DNA of 52,216 nt from Oceanobacillus massiliensis str. N'diop. Lineage in GTDB: Bacteria > Bacillota > Bacilli > Bacillales > Amphibacillaceae. Shown here one piece after another: positions 17,071-25,607 of the stretch. A model generated the notes under the pieces. It had not been told where the DNA came from, searched no databases, and saw nothing but the letters and a program-made list of their open reading frames with translations. A program made the translations under genes and the position numbers. The stretch covers positions 121,565 through 173,780 of the forward strand of contig NZ_HE610978.1 in NCBI RefSeq assembly GCF_000285495.1, given 5' to 3'. Numbering within the stretch: the first letter of the stretch is position 1; every line of letters begins with the position of its first letter.

Positions 17071-17422
17071 TAGCGGGATTGGCGGCTGAAGCGCGGAATA
17101 AACAGCAAAAGCGCGGAATTAGCAGCAGAATCGCGGAATTAGCAGCAGAACCGCGGAATTAGCAGCGGAAGCGCGGAATTATCGCCAAAACCGCGGAATT
17201 AACAGCGGAATCGCGGAATTATCGCCAAAACCGCGGAATTAACAGCGGAAGCGCGGAATTAGCAGCAAAAGCGCGGAATTAGCGTCGGAACCGCGGAATT
17301 AGCAGCGGAAGCGCGGAATTATCGCCAGAACCGCGGAATTAACACCAGAACCGCGGAATTATCAGCGGAAGCGCGGAATTAGCGGCAGAATCGCGGAAAA
17401 AGCGTGAGAACCGCGGAATTAA
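17071..17422. repeat. Tandem array of 20-bp units (about 18 copies)
   Basis: CGCGGAA recurs at exact 20-bp steps with the G of GCGGAA at 17093, 17113 and so on to 17413: 17 anchors with no insertion or deletion, plus a degenerate first unit at 17073. Fourteen consecutive units (17113-17392) start with an invariant GCGGAATTA. The other 11 bases vary by substitution only and keep C at positions 11, 14 and 20 and AA at 17-18. Three units reading TCGCCA(A/G)AACC are each followed by a unit starting ACA, a 40-bp higher-order repeat (17173, 17213, 17313). Both strands have stops in every frame, so the array is not coding. It is much more GC-rich than its flanks. Confidence 0.95.
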
Positions 17423-17466
17423 GCAAGGTTTGGAATAATCTCCTGCCATGCCTAAGATGAGTGCGC

Positions 17467-17662
17467 TTAAATAAATCCGCCATTTACGCGTATTGTTTGA
17501 CCAGTTACCCACTGCGATTTTTCGCTTACTAGAAATTCGATGACATTCGCAATATCCTCTGGTTCACCGAGACGACCAAAAGCATTCATTTTTTTCATCC
17601 CTTCTATTTGTTGCTCCGTTTTTCCAGCAATTCTGCGTAAAGCGCCAGCTGCGGAAATCGGC
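17467..17662 (-). pseudogene. 3' remnant of a short-chain dehydrogenase gene
   Basis: The minus strand reads continuously through residues typical of an SDR C-terminus: KTEQQIEGMKKMNAFGRLGE, then PEDIANVIEFL and finally TGQTIRVNGGFI before TAA at 17467. It matches the GRxGxPEDIAxxxxFL and GQxxxVNGG ends of FabG-like oxidoreductases. The Rossmann glycine motif and the YxxxK active site, which should lie about 400 bases upstream, are absent: upstream is only a short spacer and the pdp gene. This is a decayed gene end left beside the tandem array, without start or ribosome-binding site. Confidence 0.8.
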
Positions 17663-17689
17663 TGCCGCTATCATGTCCCTTTTTAAAAA

Positions 17690-17722
17690 GAAAAAAGCAC
17701 ACAGAGTTGTATGCTTTTTAAA
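17690..17722 (-). terminator. Terminator after pdp
   Basis: AAAAAGCA and TGCTTTTT pair around an 11- to 12-base loop, and the minus strand continues into T-rich sequence. It directly follows the pdp stop codon and ends the deoB-punA-pdp unit. Confidence 0.6.
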
Positions 17723-17727
17723 TCTTA

Positions 17728-19032
17728 TCATTCGTTTATTGTAGTATATATAAGTGATGGAGCTTCTGCTTTACCCTGTGTTATGGATATACTCTGATAT
17801 AATTTGTCGATTACTTCATCAACGTTTTCCTGATTGGAATGGATGGTAAGAATCGATTCACCGGCATTAACCGTATCACCGACCTTTTTATGCAGAACTA
17901 ATCCAACACTTAAGTCTATTTCTGACTCTTTGGTTGCCCGCCCTGCTCCCAGCATCATGGCAGCTGTTCCTAGTTCGTCTGCAATCATTTTCTCGATTTT
18001 ACCTGAAGATTTTGCCGGCAATTCCGTTTTATACGGTGCCTGCGGAAGCAATTCAGGATTATCAGCGACCCGTGCGTCTCCGCCTTGGGATTCGAGGAAT
18101 TGTTTAAATTTAGCAAGAGCCTTGCCGTTTGTCAGGTTTTCTCTTAACATATTTCTTGCTTCTTCAATATTTTGAGCCTTACCCGCCAGAACTACCATCT
18201 GGCTTCCAAGGGTTATACAAAGCTCGGTTAAATCTGCTGGTCCATTACCTTTTAATGTATCGATTGCTTCTCTCACCTCAAGTGCGTTGCCGATTGCAAA
18301 TCCCAACGGCTGACTCATATCAGAGATTACAGCCATTGTATTTCTCCCGACACGATTTCCTATAGAAACCATCGCATGGGCAAGCTCTTTTGCCTCATCA
18401 AGATCCTTCATAAAAGCGCCTGCTCCTGTTTTGACGTCAAGGACAATTCCGTCAGCTCCAGAAGCAATTTTTTTGCTCATGATGGAACTGGCAATGAGCG
18501 GAATCGAGTTAACAGTTGCTGTAACATCTCTTAGACTATATAGTTTTTTATCTGCAGGAGTTAAATTACCGGACTGTCCAATAACGGCTACTTTATTTTC
18601 ATTGACAAGGCTGATAAATTCCTCATTTGAAATTTCAACATGAAATCCTTTAACGGATTCCAGCTTATCAATTGTTCCGCCAGTATGGCCAAGTCCCCTG
18701 CCGCTCATTTTGGCCAATGGGACATCAAGGGATGCCACAAGTGGTGCGAGGATTAAAGTGGTTGTATCCCCAACACCACCAGTAGAGTGCTTGTCCACCT
18801 TGAATCCTTCGATTGCAGATAGATCTATCTGGTCACCGGATTCAACCATCGCCATCGTCAAATCTGCACGTTCAGCTTCTGTCATATCCTGAAAATAGAT
18901 TGCCATCAGCAATGCACTAATCTGATAGTCAGGAATGGCGCCATTTGTATAGCCATCAATAAAGAATTTAATTTCTTCACTCGATAGTTTTTCACCATTT
19001 CGCTTCTTTTCGATGATGTCGTACATCCTCAT
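17728..19032 (-). CDS. pdp: Pyrimidine-nucleoside phosphorylase
   Basis: Phosphorolysis of uridine, thymidine and deoxyuridine to a base and (deoxy)ribose-1-phosphate. A 434-residue thymidine-phosphorylase-family protein with the signature [19 protein letters not shown] near residues 107-125, the phosphate site KHSTGGVGD near 81-89, and an alpha/beta C-terminal domain. In B. subtilis pdp lies with dra and nupC; here it is the last gene after deoB and punA, which unites the sugar-phosphate steps. AGGTGA before ATG 19032; a second ATG lies two codons on. Confidence 0.95.
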   Translation of the reverse strand: MRMYDIIEKKRNGEKLSSEEIKFFIDGYTNGAIPDYQISALLMAIYFQDMTEAERADLTMAMVESGDQIDLSAIEGFKVDKHSTGGVGDTTTLILAPLVASLDVPLAKMSGRGLGHTGGTIDKLESVKGFHVEISNEEFISLVNENKVAVIGQSGNLTPADKKLYSLRDVTATVNSIPLIASSIMSKKIASGADGIVLDVKTGAGAFMKDLDEAKELAHAMVSIGNRVGRNTMAVISDMSQPLGFAIGNALEVREAIDTLKGNGPADLTELCITLGSQMVVLAGKAQNIEEARNMLRENLTNGKALAKFKQFLESQGGDARVADNPELLPQAPYKTELPAKSSGKIEKMIADELGTAAMMLGAGRATKESEIDLSVGLVLHKKVGDTVNAGESILTIHSNQENVDEVIDKLYQSISITQGKAEAPSLIYTTINE

Positions 19033-19052
19033 TTATAATCACCTTTTTTTAG

Positions 19053-19874
19053 TTATAGTGGTAGCGTACTTATAATTTTTTTCACAAACGTTAGAAAGTT
19101 TTCTCTGACCCTTTCAGTTGTTTCCATTACTTCATGATGGGTAAGCGGCTGATCCAGAATTCCTGCAGCCATGTTTGAGATGCAGGATATACCAAGAACG
19201 CGAATCCCTGCATGTCTGCTCACAATTACTTCAGGAACTGTTGACATTCCTACTGCATCCCCGCCAAACGCACGAAGCATTCGTACTTCTGCTGGCGTTT
19301 CATAGGTCGGTCCAGTATTGCCGATATATACTCCCTTTTGTATTTGGATTCCGATTTCCTTTGCACATTCTTCTGCATAGCGAATATATTCTCTATCATA
19401 GCTTTGAGACAGGTCGGGGAAACGAGGTCCGAGTTCTTCGTCATTTTTGCCGATTAGTGGATTATTCCCCATATTGTTAATATGGTCTGTTATCAGCATG
19501 AGATCACCGGGATTGAATGATTCATTTATGCCGCCGGCTGCATTTGTGACAATTATCGATTCAATGCCCAAATCCTTCATAACCCGAACAGGGAAAGTTA
19601 CCTGTTCCATGGAATAGCCTTCATAGTAATGAAACCTTCCCTGCATTGCGATTACCTGTTTCCCTTCAAGATTTCCTGCGATTAGCTGCCCCTTATGGCC
19701 AGCTACAGTGGATTCCGGGAAGTGCGGTATATCCGAATACGGGATAACAATCGGTTCCTCAATTTCATCTCCAAGCACACCTAGACCCGATCCTAGAATC
19801 AGTCCAATCTTCGGAGTTTCTTTTAATTGCCTTTTTACATAACTGCTTGCTTCTAAAAGTTCTGTTCGGTTCAT
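19053..19874 (-). CDS. punA: Purine-nucleoside phosphorylase (trimeric type)
   Basis: Phosphorolysis of inosine and guanosine. A 273-residue protein of the trimeric PNP family: phosphate-binding [15 protein letters not shown] near residues 24-38, [13 protein letters not shown] near 50-62 and [11 protein letters not shown] near 76-86; purine site VTNAAGGIN near 110-118 and [11 protein letters not shown] near 211-221. It lies between deoB and pdp with 15-20 base gaps, so the three are one nucleoside salvage operon. GGGGAT before the ATG. Confidence 0.95.
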   Translation of the reverse strand: MNRTELLEASSYVKRQLKETPKIGLILGSGLGVLGDEIEEPIVIPYSDIPHFPESTVAGHKGQLIAGNLEGKQVIAMQGRFHYYEGYSMEQVTFPVRVMKDLGIESIIVTNAAGGINESFNPGDLMLITDHINNMGNNPLIGKNDEELGPRFPDLSQSYDREYIRYAEECAKEIGIQIQKGVYIGNTGPTYETPAEVRMLRAFGGDAVGMSTVPEVIVSRHAGIRVLGISCISNMAAGILDQPLTHHEVMETTERVRENFLTFVKKIISTLPL

Positions 19875-19889
19875 CTTCGTCTATCCCCT

Positions 19890-21068
19890 CTATTTAATAT
19901 CATTTAAGAAACTTTTGCCGTATTCAGGCATCTGGATGCCGAAATTGTCAGCAATCGTAGCACCAATATCAGCAAATGTCTCTCTGATTGGAATTTGCTT
20001 GCCTTCAGATATACCTGCATGATGGATAACTAGCGGAACATATTCTCTCGTGTGATCTGTCCCTTGATGTACGGGGTCATTTCCATGGTCAGCTGTAATA
20101 ATCAGCAGATCATCTTCTCTTAATTTGGTTAAGGCTTCTGGAAGTCTTGCATCAAAATCCTGTAAGGCCTTTCCATACCCCTCCGGATCTCTTCGGTGGC
20201 CGTATTTGGCGTCAAAATCCACCAGGTTCAGGAAGCATAGTCCCCGGAAATCCTTGTCCATTGATTCAGTGAGCTTCGTCATGCCATCATCGTTGTCCAC
20301 TGTCCGAATAGCTTCCGTTACACCTTCTCCATCATAAATATCAGAGATTTTACCAAGGGCAATTACATCCAGTTCATTATCCTTCATTTCATTCATAACC
20401 GTTCTGCCAAAAGGCTTAAGGGCATAATCATGGCGGTTGGAGGTTCGTTCAAATGCTCCTGGTTTGCCAATAAATGGACGCGCAATGACCCTTCCCACCA
20501 TATATTTTTCATCCAGTGTCAACTCGCGCGCTATTTCACAGATGCGATACTGCTCCTCTATCGGAACAATGTCTTCGTGTGCAGCGATTTGCAGAACGGA
20601 ATCGGCAGAAGTATAAACAATCAGTGCGCCTGTGTCCATATGCTCTTCCCCTAGTTCGACAAGGATCTCTGTTCCAGAAGCCGGCTTATTGCCGATTATT
20701 TTCCTGCCTGTCCTATCTTCCAGCTCCTGCAGCAATTCATCCGGAAATCCATCTGGGAAGGTTCGGAATGGTTTGCTGATATTTAGACCCATAATCTCCC
20801 AATGCCCTGTCATTGTGTCTTTCCCATTTGAAGCTTCCTGCATTTTTGTATAATATGCTTTTGGATGGACTGCTTTCTCTATCCCTTTTATCTTTCTTAT
20901 ATTGCTTAAACCGAGCGCTCCCATATGAGGCATTTCGAGACCGTTCATTTGCTCAGCGATATGCCCTAAAGTATCTGCGCCAAGATCATTGAATTTTTCT
21001 GCATCAGGTGCTTCCCCAATGCCAACTGAATCCATTACAACCAGAAATACACGTTTAAAATTCGTCAT
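19890..21068 (-). CDS. deoB: Phosphopentomutase
   Basis: Interconverts (deoxy)ribose-1-phosphate and -5-phosphate, feeding the products of PunA and Pdp into central metabolism. Alkaline-phosphatase superfamily, about 392 residues: [16 protein letters not shown] near residue 10 with metal-binding Asp, the phosphate-accepting threonine in [10 protein letters not shown] near 85, and metal ligands in ADHGNDP near 320-326. ATGAATATG follows GGAGGG; the second ATG (21068) has the better spacing, although the first (21074) is possible. B. subtilis calls it drm. Confidence 0.95.
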   Translation of the reverse strand: MTNFKRVFLVVMDSVGIGEAPDAEKFNDLGADTLGHIAEQMNGLEMPHMGALGLSNIRKIKGIEKAVHPKAYYTKMQEASNGKDTMTGHWEIMGLNISKPFRTFPDGFPDELLQELEDRTGRKIIGNKPASGTEILVELGEEHMDTGALIVYTSADSVLQIAAHEDIVPIEEQYRICEIARELTLDEKYMVGRVIARPFIGKPGAFERTSNRHDYALKPFGRTVMNEMKDNELDVIALGKISDIYDGEGVTEAIRTVDNDDGMTKLTESMDKDFRGLCFLNLVDFDAKYGHRRDPEGYGKALQDFDARLPEALTKLREDDLLIITADHGNDPVHQGTDHTREYVPLVIHHAGISEGKQIPIRETFADIGATIADNFGIQMPEYGKSFLNDIK

Positions 21069-21155
21069 ATTCATTAACCCTCCTGTAAGTATCTTCCCGC
21101 ATCAAATAATTTATATGTTGGATTTTATGATGTAGGATGTCAGACAACTAAAAAA

Positions 21156-22046
21156 TCATGCCCTCGGATGATAGGTATTGTACATATCTTTCAATCTTGT
21201 TTTGGTTACATGCGTATAGATCTGGGTAGTCGAAATATCTGCATGTCCAAGCATTTCCTGGACAACCCTTAGATCTGCACCATTTTCCAGTAAATGGGTA
21301 GCAAAGGAATGTCTTAATGTGTGCGGAGTAATTGTTTTGCTGATCTTTGCACTCAGCGTAAGCCCTTTAAGTATTTTCCAGAATCCTTGACGAGTCAAGG
21401 GCCTGCCATGCCGGTTTACAAACAGAGTGTTCTCCGGTTTGTTTTTGATCAGTTCCTGTCTTGACATTTCCAAATAATGTTCCAAAGCCCTTTTGGCCAC
21501 ATCTCCCAGTGGAACAATCCTTTCTTTCGAGCCCTTCCCAAAGCATTGAACGAATCCCATTGTCAAATGAAGATCGCTGACTTTTAGTGTGATCAGTTCT
21601 GAGACACGCAAGCCGGTTGCATAAAGCAATTCGAGCATCGCTTTGTTCCGGATTGCCAATACGGAATTTTCCTGGATATCCAGCAGTCGCTCCACTTCAT
21701 CTTGTGAAAGTACATCCGGAAGCTTTCTTTCTTTTCTTGGTGTTTCAATATGTAAGCTTGCATCATGTGTTACGATTTGTTCGCGTATCAGGAATTGGTG
21801 AAACGAACGAATCGATGAAACGTGTCGAGTTATCGTTGCTGTCGATTTTCCTTCATCCTTCAATATATACAGAAAGCCCATTACATCCTTTCTGTTTACG
21901 TTCTCCCATGCCTGTTTCTGGACTGTATTCTCAAGGTAATCCAGATAGTGTTTCAAGTCACGTCCGTATGAATGAATAGTGTTATCAGACAGTCCCCGCT
22001 CAATTCTCAGAAAGTGAAAAAAATCCTCCAACGCGTGTTTAAGCAT
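21156..22046 (-). CDS. xerD: Site-specific tyrosine recombinase XerD (RipX)
   Basis: Resolves chromosome dimers at dif together with CodV/XerC. A 296-residue tyrosine recombinase: N-terminal SAM-like domain (residues 1-85) and catalytic domain with Arg in ATGLRVSEL (about 149), Lys in [10 protein letters not shown] (about 172), His/Arg in [11 protein letters not shown] (about 243-246), His in LGHADIS (about 269) and the nucleophile Tyr in STTQIYTHV (about 278). It lies between yqzK and deoB, the order seen in B. subtilis. Confidence 0.95.
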   Translation of the reverse strand: MLKHALEDFFHFLRIERGLSDNTIHSYGRDLKHYLDYLENTVQKQAWENVNRKDVMGFLYILKDEGKSTATITRHVSSIRSFHQFLIREQIVTHDASLHIETPRKERKLPDVLSQDEVERLLDIQENSVLAIRNKAMLELLYATGLRVSELITLKVSDLHLTMGFVQCFGKGSKERIVPLGDVAKRALEHYLEMSRQELIKNKPENTLFVNRHGRPLTRQGFWKILKGLTLSAKISKTITPHTLRHSFATHLLENGADLRVVQEMLGHADISTTQIYTHVTKTRLKDMYNTYHPRA

Positions 22047-22051
22047 AGCTT

Positions 22052-22264
22052 CTACTCTCCCTGCTGAAAAATTAGCTGGAAACGTTCCAGTATTTTGCTC
22101 TGTGATTGAAATACTTTCACTGCCGGTCCTTCTGGAGGATCGTACCGATGTATCTGTTTATATTCGTTATGCAATACCTGTAAACCAAAATAGAAAATGA
22201 AGGTGCATATTGTAAATATGATAAAAACCTTGAAGGTGTCCCACATCATTCTGCTCATGCACAA
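22052..22264 (-). CDS. yqzK: YqzK-like DUF4227 membrane protein
   Basis: A 70-residue protein with one N-terminal transmembrane helix (about residues 10-28, [20 protein letters not shown]) and a hydrophilic tail containing [13 protein letters not shown], the DUF4227 signature as I remember it. It sits five bases before xerD, as yqzK does in B. subtilis. Function unknown. AGGGAG lies before the ATG. Confidence 0.85.
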   Translation of the reverse strand: MCMSRMMWDTFKVFIIFTICTFIFYFGLQVLHNEYKQIHRYDPPEGPAVKVFQSQSKILERFQLIFQQGE

Positions 22265-22430
22265 ATCTCCCTAAAATTAGTATCTATTTTAAAGATATGC
22301 AGAGTCTGAAACACAATATACTATTCAAATGTAACCTTTTTCATCTAAATTGTAAAATAGATGACATGTTGGTTGTAAGATGGGAACAGGATATGGATAG
22401 TCTTGTGGAACGAAAATGTACGCTACAAAG
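22265..22430. other. Spacer upstream of yqzK, no gene seen
   Basis: AT-rich sequence with no convincing open frame. It must hold the promoter for yqzK-xerD-deoB-punA-pdp, but I could not single out a reliable -35/-10 pair. Confidence 0.4.
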
Positions 22431-22464
22431 TATTAAAGCCTTTCTCCAAGTGGAAAAAGGCTGT
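22431..22464 (-). terminator. Terminator after fur
   Basis: Minus-strand AGCCTTTTTCC and GGAGAAAGGCT pair around ACTT with one mismatch, followed by TTAATA. It lies 13 bases after the fur stop codon. Confidence 0.75.
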
Positions 22465-22476
22465 TGCATGTAAGTA

Positions 22477-22932
22477 TTAATTTGCTTTAACCGCCGACTG
22501 CTGGCATTGTTTGCAGATACCGTGAAAGGTCAATCGATGATCTTTCACCTCAAAGCCCCAATCATTCTGCACAATTCTCTCCACATCTTCCAATAAATCA
22601 TTGACTATTTCTTCTACAGAGCCGCATTCAATACATACCAGATGATGATGAAAATGTTTTGCTCCTTCTTTCCGAAGATCATAGCGAGAGACTCCATCAC
22701 CAAAATTGATTTTATCAACTATTTTCAGTTCGGAAAGCAGCTCCAGTGTCCGATAGACGGTAGCTAATCCAATTTCAGGAGATTTTTCCTTTACTAACAG
22801 GTAAACATCCTCTGCACTTAGATGGTCCTCTTCTCTCTCTAATAAGACACGAACCGTCGCCTCTCTTTGAGGAGTCAACTTATAGCTCTGTGCATGCAGC
22901 TGCTTTTTGATTTGTTCTATACGGTGTTCCAT
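22477..22932 (-). CDS. fur: Ferric uptake regulator Fur
   Basis: A 151-residue Fur-family repressor. Winged-helix domain at residues 1-85 (YKLTPQREATVRVLLE, GLATVYRTLELLSE), the metal-sensing motif HFHHHLVC near 93-100 followed by two CxxC zinc pairs (CIECG near 100 and CKQCQ near 142). Gene position beside spoIIM and yqzK is that of B. subtilis fur, so it is the iron sensor rather than PerR or Zur. A perfect sigma-A promoter and a perfect PerR box lie upstream. Confidence 0.94.
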   Translation of the reverse strand: MEHRIEQIKKQLHAQSYKLTPQREATVRVLLEREEDHLSAEDVYLLVKEKSPEIGLATVYRTLELLSELKIVDKINFGDGVSRYDLRKEGAKHFHHHLVCIECGSVEEIVNDLLEDVERIVQNDWGFEVKDHRLTFHGICKQCQQSAVKAN

Positions 22933-22962
22933 GGCAGGTCGCCTCCCTCATATCCCTTCTTT

Positions 22963-22991
22963 ATTATATGCACCATTCATTATCATGTCAA
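22963..22991 (-). promoter_or_regulatory. Sigma-A promoter of fur
   Basis: Minus-strand TTGACA (22986-22991) and TATAAT (22963-22968), both perfect, with a 17-base spacer, about 31 bases before the fur ATG. Confidence 0.85.
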
Positions 22992-23011
22992 AGCATATTC
23001 TCATCTTTTAA

Positions 23012-23026
23012 TTATAATAATTATAA
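23012..23026. promoter_or_regulatory. PerR box upstream of fur
   Basis: TTATAATAATTATAA agrees with the published B. subtilis PerR consensus TTATAATNATTATAA at every defined base. It lies 20 bases upstream of the fur -35 element. In B. subtilis fur belongs to the PerR regulon, so peroxide control of the iron regulator appears to be kept. Its position before the -35, rather than over the promoter, is a slight oddity. Confidence 0.8.
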
Positions 23027-23037
23027 AATAGTATTGT

Positions 23038-23676
23038 TTATAAGTAAAATGATTTAATCAGCTCTTCCATTGCTTTGTTGGAGATATAGGATTCCACGAA
23101 GGCTGCAACTAATGACACTCCCACCAAAATAACGTAAATGATGCTGTATCTTCCCAACGGCTGCAGGAGCTGTTGATTATTTCTGCGTGAGAATAATTTG
23201 TTCAGCAATGTCAGGGAAAAGATCATAGATATGGACCCTGCGGTAATATAGACCGGGATGGCAATGATATTCTGAGGGGCGATCGACAAGGATGCAAGAA
23301 GTAACCCTTTCATACCAAGCTGATTGACAATAAAGCCCACCGAAAAGCCAACCACCAATCCCTTAATGAATATTAGTACCCATACTAAAGGAAGTCCAAT
23401 CACAGACAACCCTAGGATAAACAATAGCAAAAGATATTTTCCATGATAGATAAAACTCTCCCAGAGAATCTCATTTTTCTCAATGAAAATTCCATCGGTA
23501 ATCTGACCGAAGAATCGTTCCAAGTAAAAAAACAAATCCTGTTTCTGTATGAATCCCATACTATTAACAATGACGGCCCCGAATATGATTCCAGTCAGGA
23601 ATAAAATGATCATAAATAGATAGATTGTTGCATGATTTTTAATATGTTCCCATACGAGAAAACTGTTTTTATACAT
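23038..23676 (-). CDS. spoIIM: Stage II sporulation protein M
   Basis: A 212-residue membrane protein with five or so helices, close to the 214 of B. subtilis SpoIIM. With SpoIID and SpoIIP it forms the mother-cell peptidoglycan machine that drives engulfment. GGGAGGATTCC before ATG 23676 fixes the start; the frame is open 19 codons further without support. Neighbours fur and the EndoQ/nudF genes match the B. subtilis order. In B. subtilis it is sigma-E dependent; the upstream CATAGTTT here is only a weak match. Confidence 0.93.
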   Translation of the reverse strand: MYKNSFLVWEHIKNHATIYLFMIILFLTGIIFGAVIVNSMGFIQKQDLFFYLERFFGQITDGIFIEKNEILWESFIYHGKYLLLLFILGLSVIGLPLVWVLIFIKGLVVGFSVGFIVNQLGMKGLLLASLSIAPQNIIAIPVYITAGSISMIFSLTLLNKLFSRRNNQQLLQPLGRYSIIYVILVGVSLVAAFVESYISNKAMEELIKSFYL

Positions 23677-23762
23677 TGGAATCCTCCCAATAAGCAATAG
23701 TCTATAATTAAAACTATGAGGATTCCGGTTCAAAAATACCTATAATCCTGATTTAATAGATA

Positions 23763-24929
23763 TCAGGAAGTCTCAATACTTCCATACCTCCCGCCACCGC
23801 CGGCATGTATCCGGAGTTCGCCTTCCCGCAGCTGGATAATAGAGTGTGCTAGTTTTTCAGGGACTACCTGCCGTAATTGTTCGATGGATGCATGGTGAAT
23901 CACATTCATCTCTGTCCCAAATCTATGAAGCAGTTTTTGCATCGTTTTTGGTCCTAGAGATGGCAGATACTCCAATGGGACCTGATATAAATAAGGTGGA
24001 CGATTCTTAGAATTGAATTTTCCATCGTCCAATTCCTGGATGCGGTCAAAGACTCCTTTTATAATCTTTTCACAGCCGCAGGATTTGCATGCCAAAGCAT
24101 TTACCGGAAGCTCCTTCAGACAGCTGCTGCAAACGGTTGTATGGTATTTCCCAAGCTGTGGATTCATGCCGAAATTACGTTTTATCTCTCTGCCTGCCAC
24201 ACGGTGCAAAGACCAATTAAATTCTTTGAAGGATGGTTCCAGCATTGTGATTTCCTGGTACTCTCTGGCTATTTTAGGTAAGGAATGCGCATCCGAATTT
24301 GTAAGGAACGTATAATCATGCAGCTCGCTTATTTGATCAGCCATATTTGTATCGGAACTTAACCCAAGTTCAATACCATCTATAAGGTCTGGGTCAAACA
24401 CTTCCCGCAGTGATTTAATGACGCCTTTTCCGTATAAACTTTTAAATGGTGTAAATACATGAGCAGGGATAAACAACCCTTCCAATTCTTTGACTTTATA
24501 CTGCAGTCCTTTTGCAGAGCCGTAATATCGCTGAGAACTCAATGTGATATTTTTCATGTTCATTGCCAGCCATTCCGAAAAAACCTCAATCTTTGATAAT
24601 GTTGGAAAAAAAGCAAGGATATGTATTGGTCCTTGGCAATTTTCGTCATAGATTTCAATTTCCGATCCCAGCACTAGAACAACATTTTCAAAACGGATAC
24701 CACCATCTTGCAATTCATAGGCCCTGCCGGCATTGATCAGCTGTTTGATTTCCTGCTGTACGGCAGGTGCATGACAGTCAATGACCCCGATTATATCAAT
24801 CCCTTTATTTCTGCTTGCTTCCTCAAGAATATTTGTCAGTGTCAGAGTTTTTGAAGCGGTGATTTTTACCGGTTTACCATACATATCCCTGCCGATATGA
24901 ATGTGCATATCAGCAAAATAGGAATTCAA
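23763..24929 (-). CDS. Endonuclease Q family protein (YqxK-like, PHP domain)
   Basis: A 388-residue protein with a PHP-type metal site (FADMHIHIGRD at the N-terminus, IGVIDCHAPA near 47-56, GSEIEIY near 89-95, PAHVFTP near 158-164, NSDAHSLPKIAREY near 216-229). A four-cysteine zinc knuckle (CSSC and CKSC, near 271 and 287) and a helix-hairpin-helix-like block LPSLGPKTMQKLLHRFG near 326-342 follow. This is the domain order of EndoQ, which nicks DNA 5' of deaminated bases. The start is TTG behind GGGAGG. It lies between spoIIM and nudF as yqxK does in B. subtilis, but full length with the C-terminal DNA-binding parts. Confidence 0.85.
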   Translation of the reverse strand: MNSYFADMHIHIGRDMYGKPVKITASKTLTLTNILEEASRNKGIDIIGVIDCHAPAVQQEIKQLINAGRAYELQDGGIRFENVVLVLGSEIEIYDENCQGPIHILAFFPTLSKIEVFSEWLAMNMKNITLSSQRYYGSAKGLQYKVKELEGLFIPAHVFTPFKSLYGKGVIKSLREVFDPDLIDGIELGLSSDTNMADQISELHDYTFLTNSDAHSLPKIAREYQEITMLEPSFKEFNWSLHRVAGREIKRNFGMNPQLGKYHTTVCSSCLKELPVNALACKSCGCEKIIKGVFDRIQELDDGKFNSKNRPPYLYQVPLEYLPSLGPKTMQKLLHRFGTEMNVIHHASIEQLRQVVPEKLAHSIIQLREGELRIHAGGGGRYGSIETS

Positions 24930-24931
24930 TG

Positions 24932-25477
24932 TTAGAGCCTCCCTAAGGCATGCAAATATAGGATTGCGTAATTTGTTTTTGCATCTTGGATGCGTTCATC
25001 AATAACATATTGTTTAGCCTCTTCCAGTGTCAGTTCAATGACCTCAACAAATTCATCCTCATCACCGTTTGGCGGGTTATCCATTTTGATAAGCTGATCG
25101 GTGACATAGATATGAATCAGTTCATCAGCGAATCCAGGTGATGTATAAAACGAAGTCACAAACGAGAGATCATTTGTAGTATAGCCTGTCTCCTCTTCCA
25201 GCTCACGAACGGCGGCCGCCAGAGGGTTTTCCTGATTATCAAGCTTTCCGGCAGGAATCTCTACCAGTGATTTTTCCAGTGGTTTACGATATTGTTCAAC
25301 AAAAATAATCTTATTATCCTTTGTAATCGGTATTACCGCTACCGCTCCCGGATGTTTGATCAGTTCCCTGGTGGATGTCTTGCCATTTGGAAGCGATACC
25401 TCGTCAACTTGCAGGTTAATGACTTTACCGTTAAATATCTTCTCACTTTTGATTGTTTTTTCTTCAAATTTCTTCAC
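24932..25477 (-). CDS. nudF: ADP-ribose pyrophosphatase (Nudix)
   Basis: A 181-residue Nudix hydrolase cutting ADP-ribose to AMP and ribose-5-phosphate. The Nudix box is complete: G, five residues, E, seven residues, then RELEEETGY, near residues 77-98. Usual NudF length. The start is GTG 25477 preceded by GAGGGTGG. It is transcribed with the EndoQ-like gene two bases downstream; both deal with nucleotide damage. Confidence 0.93.
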   Translation of the reverse strand: MKKFEEKTIKSEKIFNGKVINLQVDEVSLPNGKTSTRELIKHPGAVAVIPITKDNKIIFVEQYRKPLEKSLVEIPAGKLDNQENPLAAAVRELEEETGYTTNDLSFVTSFYTSPGFADELIHIYVTDQLIKMDNPPNGDEDEFVEVIELTLEEAKQYVIDERIQDAKTNYAILYLHALGRL

Positions 25478-25607
25478 AATTGACCACCCTCATCTGATTT
25501 CTAGTGTTTATTTTAGTTTAGCACACTTCCGTTCTGAGTAGAAAAGTTGTATTCCGGTTTGTCAGTCCTTACAATAAACTAATAAATGAAGAAATGGGAG
25601 TGAGAAA

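Noticed and set aside
17071-17422. CRISPR array
   Set aside because: The repeated core is only 9 bases, the period is 20, the variable halves resemble each other and there is no cas gene. This is a satellite-like array.
22431-22464. Small RNA gene after fur
   Set aside because: The hairpin is fully explained as the fur terminator; no separate promoter is visible.
23742-23770. Terminator between the EndoQ-like gene and spoIIM
   Set aside because: A seven-pair stem (TCCTGAT/ATCAGGA) exists but no T-run follows on the minus strand; I leave it unassigned.
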